NCBI GenBank assembly: GCA_902826335.1
Contig: CADEEL010000027.1
Coordinates: forward strand, 1 to 41,835
Reading direction: 5' to 3'
Length of the DNA: 41,835 nt
Origin: an uncultured Alphaproteobacteria bacterium
Lineage (GTDB): Bacteria > Pseudomonadota > Alphaproteobacteria > Caulobacterales > Aquidulcibacteraceae
In this document: positions 1 through 6,363 of the stretch, one piece after another
How the letters are laid out: each line of letters begins with the position of its first letter
How positions within the stretch are numbered: the stretch's first letter is position 1
Position numbers and translations under genes: made by a program
The notes under the pieces: generated by a model
Told to the model about the DNA's origin: nothing
What the model saw: the letters and a program-made list of their open reading frames with translations, nothing else
Database searches by the model: none

Positions 1-186
1 CAATATTACCAGCGCAAATATCACCACGTCGCGCTGAGCAAAGTCGAAGCGCGGGCCGCCGCGAAATCGGGCGAACTGGGGGAACTCAAAAAAGAAATCC
101 GACCGGGTTCGGATGATTTTATTATCCCGGCCATGACTTCATTCGCACATCACCGCGCACACAAGGCCAAAGCCGCCGCCCCATGA
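1..186 (+). CDS. C-terminal end of an unrecognised protein (5' truncated by window edge)
   Basis: Frame 1 is open from the first base and ends at TGA 184-186, giving the last 61 residues of a protein whose start lies outside the window. The tail is basic and rich in Ala, Lys and His (it ends HHRAHKAKAAAP), with an acidic patch (PGSDDF) in the middle. I do not recognise a family. The stop overlaps the ATG of the next gene by four bases (ATGA), so the two were probably co-translated. The open frame, codon pattern and coupling support a real gene; function is unknown. Confidence 0.55.
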   Translation, partial: QYYQRKYHHVALSKVEARAAAKSGELGELKKEIRPGSDDFIIPAMTSFAHHRAHKAKAAAP

Positions 187-701
187 GCGCTCGCCCCGCC
201 CCCGCCAGGCGTCCGCTCTCCGAGACGCGCATCCGGCGCCTCTGGCTGTGGGCGGGTCTGTGGCTGACGCGCCTGGCCGCGGCTCTGCCTTATCTCCACG
301 CCGCGCACGCGCCCGCCGTGGCGCGCCGCATCGCTTTCCTCGAATACGCCGTCGCCGTGCTGCTGTTTGGCGCCGCGATGCGCACCGCGCCCGACGTGCT
401 TGGCGCGCGGCGCCATCATCTGCATCTCGTGCGCCGGCATGCGATCTGGCGCCGGCGTTCGATCCGGCGCTGCGCGCACAACGCCATTCTCGCCCGCGTG
501 CGGGCGCATGGGCGAAACCTCCGTAAACGGATCGATGCGCTGGTTGCGCTGATGGCGAACGCCGAACGCGCCAAACGCATCATCTTGCGCCGGCTCGATG
601 CGGCCAGGGCGCGGCTGCGCGCGATCCATGCGCCGATGCGCGATGGCTTCATCGCCGCGCCGGATTTCATCCGCGCCGCCGCGCGCGACGACAGTTCCTA
701 A
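183..701 (+). CDS. Arginine-rich hypothetical protein with hydrophobic N-terminal segments
   Basis: This is a 172-residue protein starting at an ATG that overlaps the upstream stop (ATGA). Residues about 18-40 and 50-68 are hydrophobic enough to be membrane-associated. The rest is strongly basic, with an Arg/His cluster at about 74-105 and an amphipathic Arg/Ala helix at about 105-150. It ends in an acidic-polar tail (ARDDSS). No known domain is recognised. Its last ~69 codons plus ~83 bp of downstream DNA recur inverted at 2780-3069 at about 93% identity by eye with no gaps, and several differences are synonymous, so the frame has probably been under coding selection. Neighbouring IS3 debris makes a mobile or recombined origin plausible, but that is inference. 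Confidence 0.5.
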   Translation: MSARPAPARRPLSETRIRRLWLWAGLWLTRLAAALPYLHAAHAPAVARRIAFLEYAVAVLLFGAAMRTAPDVLGARRHHLHLVRRHAIWRRRSIRRCAHNAILARVRAHGRNLRKRIDALVALMANAERAKRIILRRLDAARARLRAIHAPMRDGFIAAPDFIRAAARDDSS

Positions 702-784
702 GAACGCGCCGCGCCTTCCCGCCTCGCTTCATCCGTATACATATTTTCACCGCCCGGAGACGCTTCGGCGCGGGCGAAGGCGCG
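495..784 (+). repeat. 290-bp inverted duplication, copy A (intact gene side)
   Basis: Copy A covers the last ~69 codons of the arginine-rich gene, its stop, and ~83 bp of noncoding DNA that includes GTATACATATTTTCACC. Copy B is the reverse complement at 2780-3069. By eye there are about 21 differences in 290 positions and no indels. The two copies face each other across ~2.0 kb holding tRNA-Lys, the NnrU-family gene, the hpt gene and a thioesterase gene, so recombination between them could invert that block. Confidence 0.85.
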
Positions 785-1039
785 TGTTCCAGGGCGCGGC
801 CCGATCAATTTGAACCGCGATCATGCCCTGGAATTTTTATTTGACGTAGGCGCTCACGCGGCAAGTGGCGCGCGATCGCCCGCTCGCCCCCAACTTGGCC
901 GCGTAAGTTAAAGAGCGCGCGAAGGCGAACGATCAGCGCCTCGCGGGTCGGATCGCTCGCGCGCTCGCTATGAAAAGTCGCACGCTGCGACTTTCGTTCG
1001 CCGATGTTCCAAGCTGCGCATTGCTAAGTGCTTGATTTC
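702..1039. other. Intergenic stretch without a recognisable gene
   Basis: The first ~83 bp are the noncoding part of repeat copy A. The rest is GC-rich with several short GCGC-type self-complementary patches (for example around 940-970), and ends in the hairpin assigned to the tRNA terminator. No open frame with a convincing start or ribosome site was seen on either strand. Confidence 0.5.
973..994 (-). terminator. Putative intrinsic terminator of tRNA-Lys
   Basis: AAAGTCGCA, a 3-nt loop, and TGCGACTTT form a perfect 9-bp hairpin. Read on the minus strand it is followed by a T (TTTT in all). It lies about 46 nt past the 3' end of the minus-strand tRNA, which fits a tRNA terminator. The T run is short, so confidence is moderate. 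Confidence 0.5.
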
Positions 1040-1115
<76 letters not shown>

Positions 1116-1221
1116 GCCGCGCGGCGCGGGAATCGACTTCCCAGACGCCAAGCCGTCTAGTTAACCTCCGGGCGCTTGAAATCAACCGCTAAGCGCCGAC
1201 GCTGAGATCAGGGAGCCAAGC

Positions 1222-1920
1222 ATGGTGATGTTCACCGCCGCCCTCGCGGTGTTTTTGGCGCTCCATCTGGGCCTTTCCGCCACGGGCTTGCGCGGCGCGC
1301 TTGTCGGCCGGATCGGAGAGGGCCCCTATCGCGGACTTTTCGCCCTTGCTTCGGCGGCGGCGCTGATCTGGTTGGGCTTTGCGTTCGCCGCGCTGCTGCG
1401 CGATCCAAGCGATCCGCTGCTCAGGGCGTTGTGGTCTCCGCCCTCCTGGGCCCGGCATGTTGGGCAAACCCTGGTTCTGCTTGGCTTTTTGCTGGGCGTG
1501 ACGGGGCTCTTCACGCCGGGGCCGACCCTGGCCGGCGCCGAGGGCCTCCTGAAGCGGGAAGAACCGGCCAGCGGCGTGCTGCGCATTACGCGCCACCCCT
1601 TCCTGTGGGGCGTAGCCCTGTGGGCGGCCGGGCATCTGACCATGAACGGCGAGCGCTTTGCGGTGATGCTGTTCGGCGGCATCGGGCTGATGGCGCTGTT
1701 GGGGACCCGTTCGATCGATCGCAAGGGCGCGGCGCGCGCTCCGGAGGACTGGGCCCGGTTCGCGGCGGTCACCTCCAACATCCCGTTCGCGGCGATCGTT
1801 CAGGGACGCAACCGGTTGGCGCTGGGCGAGATGGGCTGGCGGCTCATCGTAGCGCTCGCCGCATTCGGCGCGGTGGCGGCCGGGCATGCCTGGCTTGTCG
1901 GCGCAGCGGCGTTTCCCTAA
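1222..1920 (+). CDS. NnrU family integral membrane protein
   Basis: A 232-residue hydrophobic protein with about six membrane segments. It matches the NnrU family through the N-terminal HLGLSATGLRG motif and the central RITRHPFLWGVALWAAGHL block, which resembles the family's RHP-x3-G-x2-L-W-x3-H pattern seen in related isoprenylcysteine methyltransferase-like membrane proteins. NnrU was named for a role near nitrite/nitric oxide reductase genes, but no denitrification gene is nearby, so a specific role cannot be assigned. The start at ATG 1222 is preceded by GGGAG about 8 nt upstream. A second ATG two codons later is possible. It ends two bases before a CtrA-type box serving the next gene. 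Confidence 0.85.
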   Translation: MVMFTAALAVFLALHLGLSATGLRGALVGRIGEGPYRGLFALASAAALIWLGFAFAALLRDPSDPLLRALWSPPSWARHVGQTLVLLGFLLGVTGLFTPGPTLAGAEGLLKREEPASGVLRITRHPFLWGVALWAAGHLTMNGERFAVMLFGGIGLMALLGTRSIDRKGAARAPEDWARFAAVTSNIPFAAIVQGRNRLALGEMGWRLIVALAAFGAVAAGHAWLVGAAAFP

Positions 1921-1922
1921 GC

Positions 1923-1938
1923 TTAAGCCGCGTTTAAC
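1923..1938 (+). promoter_or_regulatory. Perfect CtrA-type binding box (TTAA-N7-TTAAC)
   Basis: TTAA, seven bases (GCCGCGT), then TTAAC matches the full CtrA consensus known from Caulobacter and relatives. It lies in the short gap after the NnrU gene, about 47 bp before the hpt start. By a rough hand estimate, at this base composition a perfect match is expected well under once per window. No CtrA gene is visible here, so the regulator is inferred. Confidence 0.6.
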
Positions 1939-1984
1939 GCGAAGGGCGCATCAGACCCACGCTGCAAACGCAGGGATGAAGCTC

Positions 1985-2362
1985 ATGGCGGCGAACGCCA
2001 TTCTTGATACGGAGCATTTCTCCACCATGACTGGAGGCGACCGCGCCTTGCAGGCGGAGATCCTCGCTCTGTTCCGCGCGCAAGCCGCGCTGTGGGAGCG
2101 CCTCCTTATCCCCGATGCGGCGGTCGTAACCTGGACGGACACGGCGCACATGATCAAGGGTTCGGCGCGGGGGCTGGGCCTGTGGCGTCTCGCCGAGGCG
2201 TGCGAATTGGCGGAGCGGCTCGGCCGCTCCGGCGCGCTCGATGCTGGATCCGTGGATGAGGCGCTCGCCCAGGTGCGCGGCTGTTTGACCGAAGCGCTCG
2301 CGGCGTTGCCGAGCGACGCTTCTTTCAACGAGACGGGATTCAACCAGACAGGCCCGGCGTGA
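1985..2362 (+). CDS. Hpt domain protein (histidine phosphotransferase)
   Basis: A 125-residue single-domain helical protein with the Hpt signature. His55 sits in TAHMIKGSARGLGL, matching the family pattern H-x2-KG-(S/A)-(S/A)-x3-G, followed by an ELAERLGR helix. Such proteins carry phosphate between a hybrid kinase receiver and a response regulator. ATG 1985 is chosen; an in-frame ATG at 1976 adds three residues and cannot be excluded. A perfect CtrA box lies just upstream, suggesting cell-cycle control. The stop overlaps the GTG of the downstream thioesterase (GTGA). A hybrid kinase and two receiver-only proteins lie 3-7 kb away and could be partners, which is inference. Confidence 0.8.
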   Translation: MAANAILDTEHFSTMTGGDRALQAEILALFRAQAALWERLLIPDAAVVTWTDTAHMIKGSARGLGLWRLAEACELAERLGRSGALDAGSVDEALAQVRGCLTEALAALPSDASFNETGFNQTGPA

Positions 2363-2769
2363 GCGAGCCAAACGCCCAGTTCAGCCTTCCCATCACCATC
2401 GAGCCCGAGGACATTGACGAGCTCGGCCACGTCAATAACGGAATCTATTTGCGCTGGGCCCAGCAGATCGCGACGGCGCATTGGCGCGCGCGGGCCACGC
2501 CTGAGTTGATCGCCCGTTATGTCTGGGTGGTGAGCCGCCATGAGATCGATTACCGCGCGCAGCTCGTGCTGGGAGACCCGGTCGAAGCGCGCACCTGGGT
2601 CGCGCCCGCGTCGCGCGGCGCGACCTGGACCCGCTATGTCACGATCTGGAAGGTGGGCGCAGTGAGGCCCGCCGCCGAGGTGAAAACCGATTGGTGCCTG
2701 CTCGATGCGCAAACGCGGCGCGTAATGCGCGTGCCGGGCGCCATTCCGGCTCTGTTCGGCGCTGCGTAA
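2359..2769 (+). CDS. Acyl-CoA thioesterase, 4HBT/hotdog family
   Basis: A 136-residue single hotdog-fold protein. The motif EDIDELGHVNNGIYLRWAQ matches the 4-hydroxybenzoyl-CoA thioesterase signature (D-x3-HVNN-x-Y-x3-E/Q) of the YbgC/FadM-like group, with the Asp as likely catalytic residue. A later HEIDYRAQLVLGDPVEART block is the usual second strand region. It starts at GTG 2359, overlapping the Hpt stop by four bases, so it is translationally coupled. The acyl substrate cannot be told from the sequence. Confidence 0.85.
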   Translation: MSEPNAQFSLPITIEPEDIDELGHVNNGIYLRWAQQIATAHWRARATPELIARYVWVVSRHEIDYRAQLVLGDPVEARTWVAPASRGATWTRYVTIWKVGAVRPAAEVKTDWCLLDAQTRRVMRVPGAIPALFGAA

Positions 2770-2779
2770 TCGCAGCGCG

Positions 2780-3069
2780 CGCGCCTTTTCCCGCGCCGGA
2801 GCGTCTCCGGGCGGTGAAAATATGTATACGGATGAAGCGAGGCGAGAGTGCGCGGTGCGTTCTTAAGAGCTGTCGTCGCGCGCGGCGGCGCGGATGAAAT
2901 CCGGCGTGGCGATGAAAAGATCGCGCATCGGCGCATGGAGCGCGCGCAGCCGCGCCCGAGCCGCATCGAGCCGGCGTACAATGATGCGTTTGGCGCGTTC
3001 GGCGTTCGCCATCAGCGCGACCAGCGTATCGATCCGTTTACGGAGGTTTCGCCCATGCGCCCGCACGCG
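2780..3069 (-). repeat. 290-bp inverted duplication, copy B (truncated gene side)
   Basis: This is the reverse complement of 495-784 with about 93% identity by eye and no gaps. It begins 10 bp after the thioesterase stop and ends abruptly at 3069, where sequence similar to the 5' part of an IS3 orfB begins. The junction therefore falls inside both a gene and a transposase frame, indicating a deletion or recombination joint and not a clean insertion-sequence end. Confidence 0.85.
2863..3069 (-). pseudogene. Truncated second copy of the arginine-rich hypothetical protein
   Basis: The minus strand encodes about 68 codons aligning without gaps to the last third of the protein at 183-701, ending in the same ARDDSS tail. 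The N-terminal two thirds, including the hydrophobic segments, are missing, because the DNA switches to IS3-like sequence at 3070. An ATG exists at 3066, but the product would be only a fragment, so it is treated as a pseudogene. Confidence 0.7.
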
Positions 3070-3805
3070 AACTATCCCGTCGCGGCGCTGTGCGAGATGG
3101 TCAGCGTCTCAAAAGGCGGATTTCATGCGTGTAAGTTGCGCCCCTTTGTCGGCCCGCGCGCATGACGATACGCGTTTGCTTTGTGAAATTCGTGAGGCGC
3201 ACACGTAAAGCCGCGGCGCATATGGCTCGCCGCGCATTCACGCTCATCTTCGCACCCATGGCCGGCGTGTCGGAAAATCCCGTATCGAACGGTTGATGCA
3301 CGCTCATGGGTTACCGGGCGCGGTCAATCACAAACACCGGCCGCGCACCACCGACAGCGATCACGCTCTACCGATCGCACCCGATCTGCTCGAACGCGAT
3401 TTCTCCGCGCCGGCGCCGATCACGATCTGGGTCGCAGACATCACTTACGTGCACACCGGCGAAGGCTGGCTCTATCTCGCCGCCATCATGGATGTGCACG
3501 CGGAAATTCGTGGGCTGGGCCATGCGCAAGACGCTGCACGCCGAACTCGTCATCGCCGCCTGTCGGATGGCGGTGCAGCGTCAGCGGCCGGAACCAGGCC
3601 TCATTCATCACTCAGACTGCGGCGCCCAATACGCTTGCGAGGCATTTCGCGCCGAGTTTGAAAACGCCGACGCCGTCGCCTCCATGAGTCCCAAGAGCGA
3701 TTGCCTCGACATCACGGCGACGGTGAGCGTTTGGCGCACACTCAAAAACCGCGCGCGTCTATAGAACCGAATACACGACGAAATATGAGGCGCGCCAAGT
3801 TTTGT
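3070..3805 (+). pseudogene. Degenerate IS3-family transposase OrfB
   Basis: An IS3-type integrase can be read only by switching frames. It starts NYPVAALCEMVSVSKGG, hits TGA near 3164, resumes as RLLCEIREAHT, hits TAA, then SRGAYGSPRIHAHLR. The core follows with the first catalytic Asp (WVADITYV), a frameshift near 3505, then FVGWAMRKTLHAE and the second Asp (IHHSDCGAQY). The third catalytic position reads DITATVSVWRTLK where the family has DNAVMESFWRTLK, so the catalytic Glu is replaced by Val. Two in-frame stops, frameshifts and loss of the DDE glutamate show it is dead. Confidence 0.85.
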
Positions 3806-3855
3806 TGAACCGCCAGGGATTTGCCGGCGGCTCCGTTTCTTGAGAGGATGGAGCG

Positions 3856-4132
3856 ATGAGCAAATTCAATACGAGACCGAACTATCCGCTGGAGGTGCGT
3901 GAGCGCGCTGTCCGTATGATGCTGAAGCAAGCCAAGGAGCATCCCTCGCAATGGTCGAATATCGCATCGATCGTGCCGAAAATTGGCTGCACCCCGCAGA
4001 CGCCGCTTGACTGGGTGCGGCGCGACCAACGCGACCAAGGCATGCGCGCCGGGCTCACGACGGGTGATGCGAGCGTATGAAGGCGCTCGAACGTGAAAAC
4101 CACGAGCTGCGCCGGACCAACGAGATTTAGCT
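3856..4132 (+). pseudogene. Truncated IS3-family transposase OrfA
   Basis: The frame starts at ATG 3856 after GAGAGGATGGAGCG and encodes an IS3 OrfA N-terminus: a helix-turn-helix region with EVRERAVRMMLKQAKEHPSQ and IGCTPQTPLDWVRR. It stops at TGA 4078-4080. A shifted frame continues with the start of the leucine-zipper region (MKALERENHELRRTNEI) before ending in TAG. About one third of a normal OrfA is missing, and the frameshift makes it non-functional. Confidence 0.8.
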
Positions 4133-4423
4133 CATCATATTAGTGAGCGCTTTGCTATCGCGGTCAAGGCCGAGGAGAGCGCCGTTTGGCGCGACCCAGC
4201 CCAGCGCGTCGCGCCAAACGTTGCGATTAAGATCGAAGCGCACGGACGATGTGCTTGCGTCAATCAGCGAGACGCCATCGCTATTGAGGTCGATGAATAT
4301 TGGCGCCGCGCCTCCCGCCAAGGGATCGGGCGGCGCGCCGTTCATGGCTTCGAGCGCGGCAATGTATTCCTGATTGGGAAAGACCGGCGGCAAATCCCCC
4401 ACGCAGTCAAGACGCGCCTTCAT
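4127..4423 (-). pseudogene. Fragment of an RTX/calcium-binding-like protein
   Basis: A 98-codon frame contains APIFIDLNSDGVSLIDASTS followed by VRFDLNRNVWRDALGWVAPN and GALLGLDRD. This is the pattern (PIxxDLDGDGV, xxFDxDxDG, TGWVxxxDGLLxxDxN) found in large hemolysin-type secreted proteins. Those proteins are usually far longer. Here the frame begins within the end of the preceding gene and ends in five unrelated residues at the IS3 junction near 4132. It looks like a stranded piece of a larger gene cut by the IS element. Whether it is still expressed from its ATG is unknown. Confidence 0.55.
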
Positions 4424-4838
4424 CGCGGGCGTTATCCCAGATCATCGAGACGATGCGCCAGTTTCCCGCCCCGTCGCGGCGGAGCTGGATCGAATTGACG
4501 CCGCGCCGTTCGGGCGTTTCATCATCGGGATGCACGCGCGCCTCATATGCGCTCCAAGCGTGGGCCATGGCGCCAAATATATCCGTCCGCCGGGCGGTCT
4601 CGATCTCGTAAAACGCGTGCGCGGCGAAGAAGGGCGTCACGTCCGCCGCATAGGCGTCCAACGTCATGATCTTGAGTGTGGGCCGGCCCGTGCTGTCCCA
4701 GATTGTGCGCATCATCCGCGCGTCGGGCGCGAAGTAGGCTGGCTGCAAGGACCAGTCCCGCGGCCCCGCCGGCCCTGAAATCATCGCATACATGCCGGTG
4801 ATGACCGCCCCTATCGCCGCCTCGTCCGATCCGCTCAT
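4407..4838 (-). CDS. NTF2/SnoaL-like domain protein
   Basis: A 143-residue protein with an NTF2-like cone fold pattern: an N-terminal helix (AIGAVITGMYAMISG), a FAPDARM strand, a central DVTPFFAAHAFYEIETARRTD segment and a C-terminal NSIQLRRDGAGNWRIVSMIWDNA strand typical of SnoaL/DUF4440-type proteins. The substrate or role is unknown. ATG 4838 is preferred over the upstream GTG at 4850 because GAGGCGGG lies just before it. The end overlaps the RTX-like fragment by 17 bases out of frame. It is transcribed away from the lipoprotein gene on the other strand. Confidence 0.65.
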   Translation of the reverse strand: MSGSDEAAIGAVITGMYAMISGPAGPRDWSLQPAYFAPDARMMRTIWDSTGRPTLKIMTLDAYAADVTPFFAAHAFYEIETARRTDIFGAMAHAWSAYEARVHPDDETPERRGVNSIQLRRDGAGNWRIVSMIWDNARDEGAS

Positions 4839-4931
4839 CGCCCGCCTCACAACCAGGTTATCATCGCCAAGACATGCTGAAACTTCGCGCCAAACCCGCT
4901 AGGCTGGTTTGAAGTCGAATTGGGAGCACCC

Positions 4932-5426
4932 ATGCGCGCGCCACTTCTATCAAGCCTCGTTGCCCTCTTGCTCGCCGCCTGCGCCAGCACGGCCGCGCCG
5001 GTTTATGGCCCCGCCGCCGGCGCCGGCCGCGCAGGCTATACGGATATCCGCATAGAAGAAGCGCGCTGGCGCGTCGCCTATCGTGCGCCCGGCGGGGCCG
5101 ATCCGGCGACGCTCGAAACCTTCGCATTGCGCCGCGCGGCCGAAATCACCCTTCAGAACGGCTATGAATGGTTCATCGTCGACGAACGCGAGACCGAGGC
5201 CGCCGCGGCAAGCGGGCCGCGCCTGTCGATCGGCGTGGGCGGGGGCGGCTATGGCGGATCGGGCGGCGTTGGGGTTGGCGCGCGCGTCGGCGTGCCGATC
5301 GGGCGCGAGGAGGCGCGCGCCGCCGCCGCGATCCTTCACATACGCCTGGGCGGAGGGGCGCGGCCGGCGGACGCCAACGCCTATGACGCCGCCAGCGTGC
5401 TCAGCGCTCAAACGCCGACTCGTTAA
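4932..5426 (+). CDS. CC0125/CC1285-type lipoprotein
   Basis: A 164-residue secreted lipoprotein. The signal peptide MRAPLLSSLVALLLAAC has a lipobox (LAAC) with Cys17. The mature part has GYTDIRIEEARWRVAYRAP and TFALRRAAEITLQNGYEWFIV, matching the Caulobacter CC0125/CC1285 lipoprotein pattern (Y-x-E/D-x-R-I-E-x-x-R-x-R-V and RAAELTLQxGYDxF). A glycine-rich stretch at about 99-116 and a short C-terminal domain follow. Its role in the envelope is not known. The start at ATG 4932 is supported by GGGAG 7-11 nt upstream. Confidence 0.8.
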   Translation: MRAPLLSSLVALLLAACASTAAPVYGPAAGAGRAGYTDIRIEEARWRVAYRAPGGADPATLETFALRRAAEITLQNGYEWFIVDERETEAAAASGPRLSIGVGGGGYGGSGGVGVGARVGVPIGREEARAAAAILHIRLGGGARPADANAYDAASVLSAQTPTR

Positions 5427-5472
5427 CAATCTGGAACCAACATTGCGGCACAGTGGCGCTCGGAGATTCGCC

Positions 5473-5883
5473 ATGTCCAACGCCGCGTCCAACGATGATG
5501 AGTGGCCCCATATCCTGGTCGTTGACGATATCGAGGACAATCGCGATCTTTTGCGCCGGCGCCTGATGATCGCGCACTTTCAAGTGTCCGAAGCGCGCGA
5601 CGGCGCGGAATGTCTCGACATGTTGGGCCGGCAACGTTTCGACGCCGTCCTGCTCGATTACATGATGCCCAATATGGACGGGCTCGAAACCCTCCAGCGC
5701 ATCCGCGCGCAATGGACGAAGAACGATCTGCCGGTGATCATGGTGACGGCGCGGGACGAGGACCCGATGATCGTCAAGTGCCTCGAATCCGGCGCTAATG
5801 ATTTCGTGGCCAAGCCGTTTTCATTTCCGGTGCTGCAAGCGCGCGTGCGCGCCGCGCTGACGGGAACGCCGCGCGCGGCTTAG
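5473..5883 (+). CDS. Receiver-only response regulator
   Basis: A 136-residue single receiver domain with no output domain. The acidic pair is Asp18/Asp19 (ILVVDDIEDN), the phospho-acceptor is Asp62 (AVLLDYMMPNMDG), the switch Thr is in IMVTARD, and the conserved Lys is in DFVAKPFSFP. Such proteins act as phosphate relays or phosphate-controlled binding partners. ATG 5473 follows CGGAG at the right spacing; the frame is open further upstream but overlaps the lipoprotein gene. It converges on the hybrid kinase unit, with two palindromes between them. Pairing with that kinase or the Hpt protein is possible but inferred. Confidence 0.9.
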   Translation: MSNAASNDDEWPHILVVDDIEDNRDLLRRRLMIAHFQVSEARDGAECLDMLGRQRFDAVLLDYMMPNMDGLETLQRIRAQWTKNDLPVIMVTARDEDPMIVKCLESGANDFVAKPFSFPVLQARVRAALTGTPRAA

Positions 5884-5929
5884 ACCGTTTCCCGAAAAGT
5901 GTTACGCGGTTTTCGGAAGAGAAACGGTC
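5883..5929. repeat. REP-like palindrome of a common alphaproteobacterial type
   Basis: GACCGTTTC followed by CCGAAAA, an 11-nt loop, TTTTCGG, a short spacer and GAAACGGTC form a two-part hairpin starting at the last base of the upstream stop codon. The core CCCGAAAAGTG...CGGTTTTCGG resembles a repeat widely scattered in alphaproteobacterial genomes. Here it lies between convergent genes and may also help end transcription. Confidence 0.7.
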
Positions 5930-5945
5930 AAAATTCAGAAATATG

Positions 5946-5983
5946 GACCCGATTCACCCGTTTTTTCAAAACGGGATCGGGTC
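5946..5983. terminator. Bidirectional hairpin terminator between convergent regulators
   Basis: GACCCGATTCACCCGTTTT, a small loop, and AAAACGGGATCGGGTC form a long, nearly perfect stem. T and A runs within the upper stem allow it to work from either strand. It ends at the stop codon of the minus-strand receiver gene and lies ~60 bp after the plus-strand one. Confidence 0.6.
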
Positions 5984-6363
5984 TAAGCGGCTGGCGCCGC
6001 GCCCGTCAGCCCACGGATCAGCGTCATCAGCGCGGGAAAATCCACGGGCTTGGTTGCAAACGCCGTAAACCCACCAGCCAAACATTCTTCCTTGACGCCA
6101 TCCATGGCATGCGCGGTCAGCGCCACGATCGGCGCGGGCCCGCCAGATTCTCCAGCGCGGATCGCGCGCACGGCCTCCGCGCCGCCCATGATCGGCATGG
6201 CCAGATCCATGAGCACGAGATCGGGCCGGCGCGCCGCGAACGCGGCGACCGCCTCCGCGCCGTTCTCCACGGCGTGAACCGTGCAGCCCTGACGCTCAAG
6301 GCGCCGCACGAGGATTTCGCGGTTATCGGGCTGATCCTCGGCCACGAGAATGAAGAGGCTCAT
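5983..6363 (-). CDS. Receiver-only response regulator coupled to hybrid kinase
   Basis: A 126-residue lone receiver domain. Acidic residues Glu9/Asp10 are in ILVAEDQPDNREIL, the phospho-acceptor is Asp53 in DLVLMDLAMPIMGG, the switch Thr is in IVALTAHAMDG, and the Lys is in AFATKPVDFP. Its ATG overlaps the stop of the upstream kinase gene by four bases (ATGA), so the two are made together and this is the most likely phosphorylation partner of that kinase. It has no DNA-binding output, so an Hpt step to another regulator or a protein-binding output is expected. Confidence 0.92.
   Translation of the reverse strand: MSLFILVAEDQPDNREILVRRLERQGCTVHAVENGAEAVAAFAARRPDLVLMDLAMPIMGGAEAVRAIRAGESGGPAPIVALTAHAMDGVKEECLAGGFTAFATKPVDFPALMTLIRGLTGAAPAA

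Larger units (their letters stand above)
3070..4132 (+). mobile_element. Two abutting IS3-family remnants (orfB piece, then left end + orfA piece)
   Basis: The first remnant supplies a decayed orfB. At about 3806 a new element begins with TGAACCGCC and TTGAGAGG, resembling the left end of this IS3 subgroup, followed by an orfA that breaks off near 4132. In an intact element orfA precedes orfB, so the order here shows two different copies joined, each missing its partner. Neither has a matching right end in the window. Confidence 0.7.

Noticed and set aside
183-701. Toxin-antitoxin reading of the coupled pair at 1-701
   Set aside because: The upstream gene is truncated and neither product resembles a known toxin or antitoxin; coupling alone is not enough.
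5422-5438. Possible CtrA site (GTTAAC followed by GGAAC) before the receiver gene at 5473
   Set aside because: Only one half matches; the second half has two mismatches, no better than chance.
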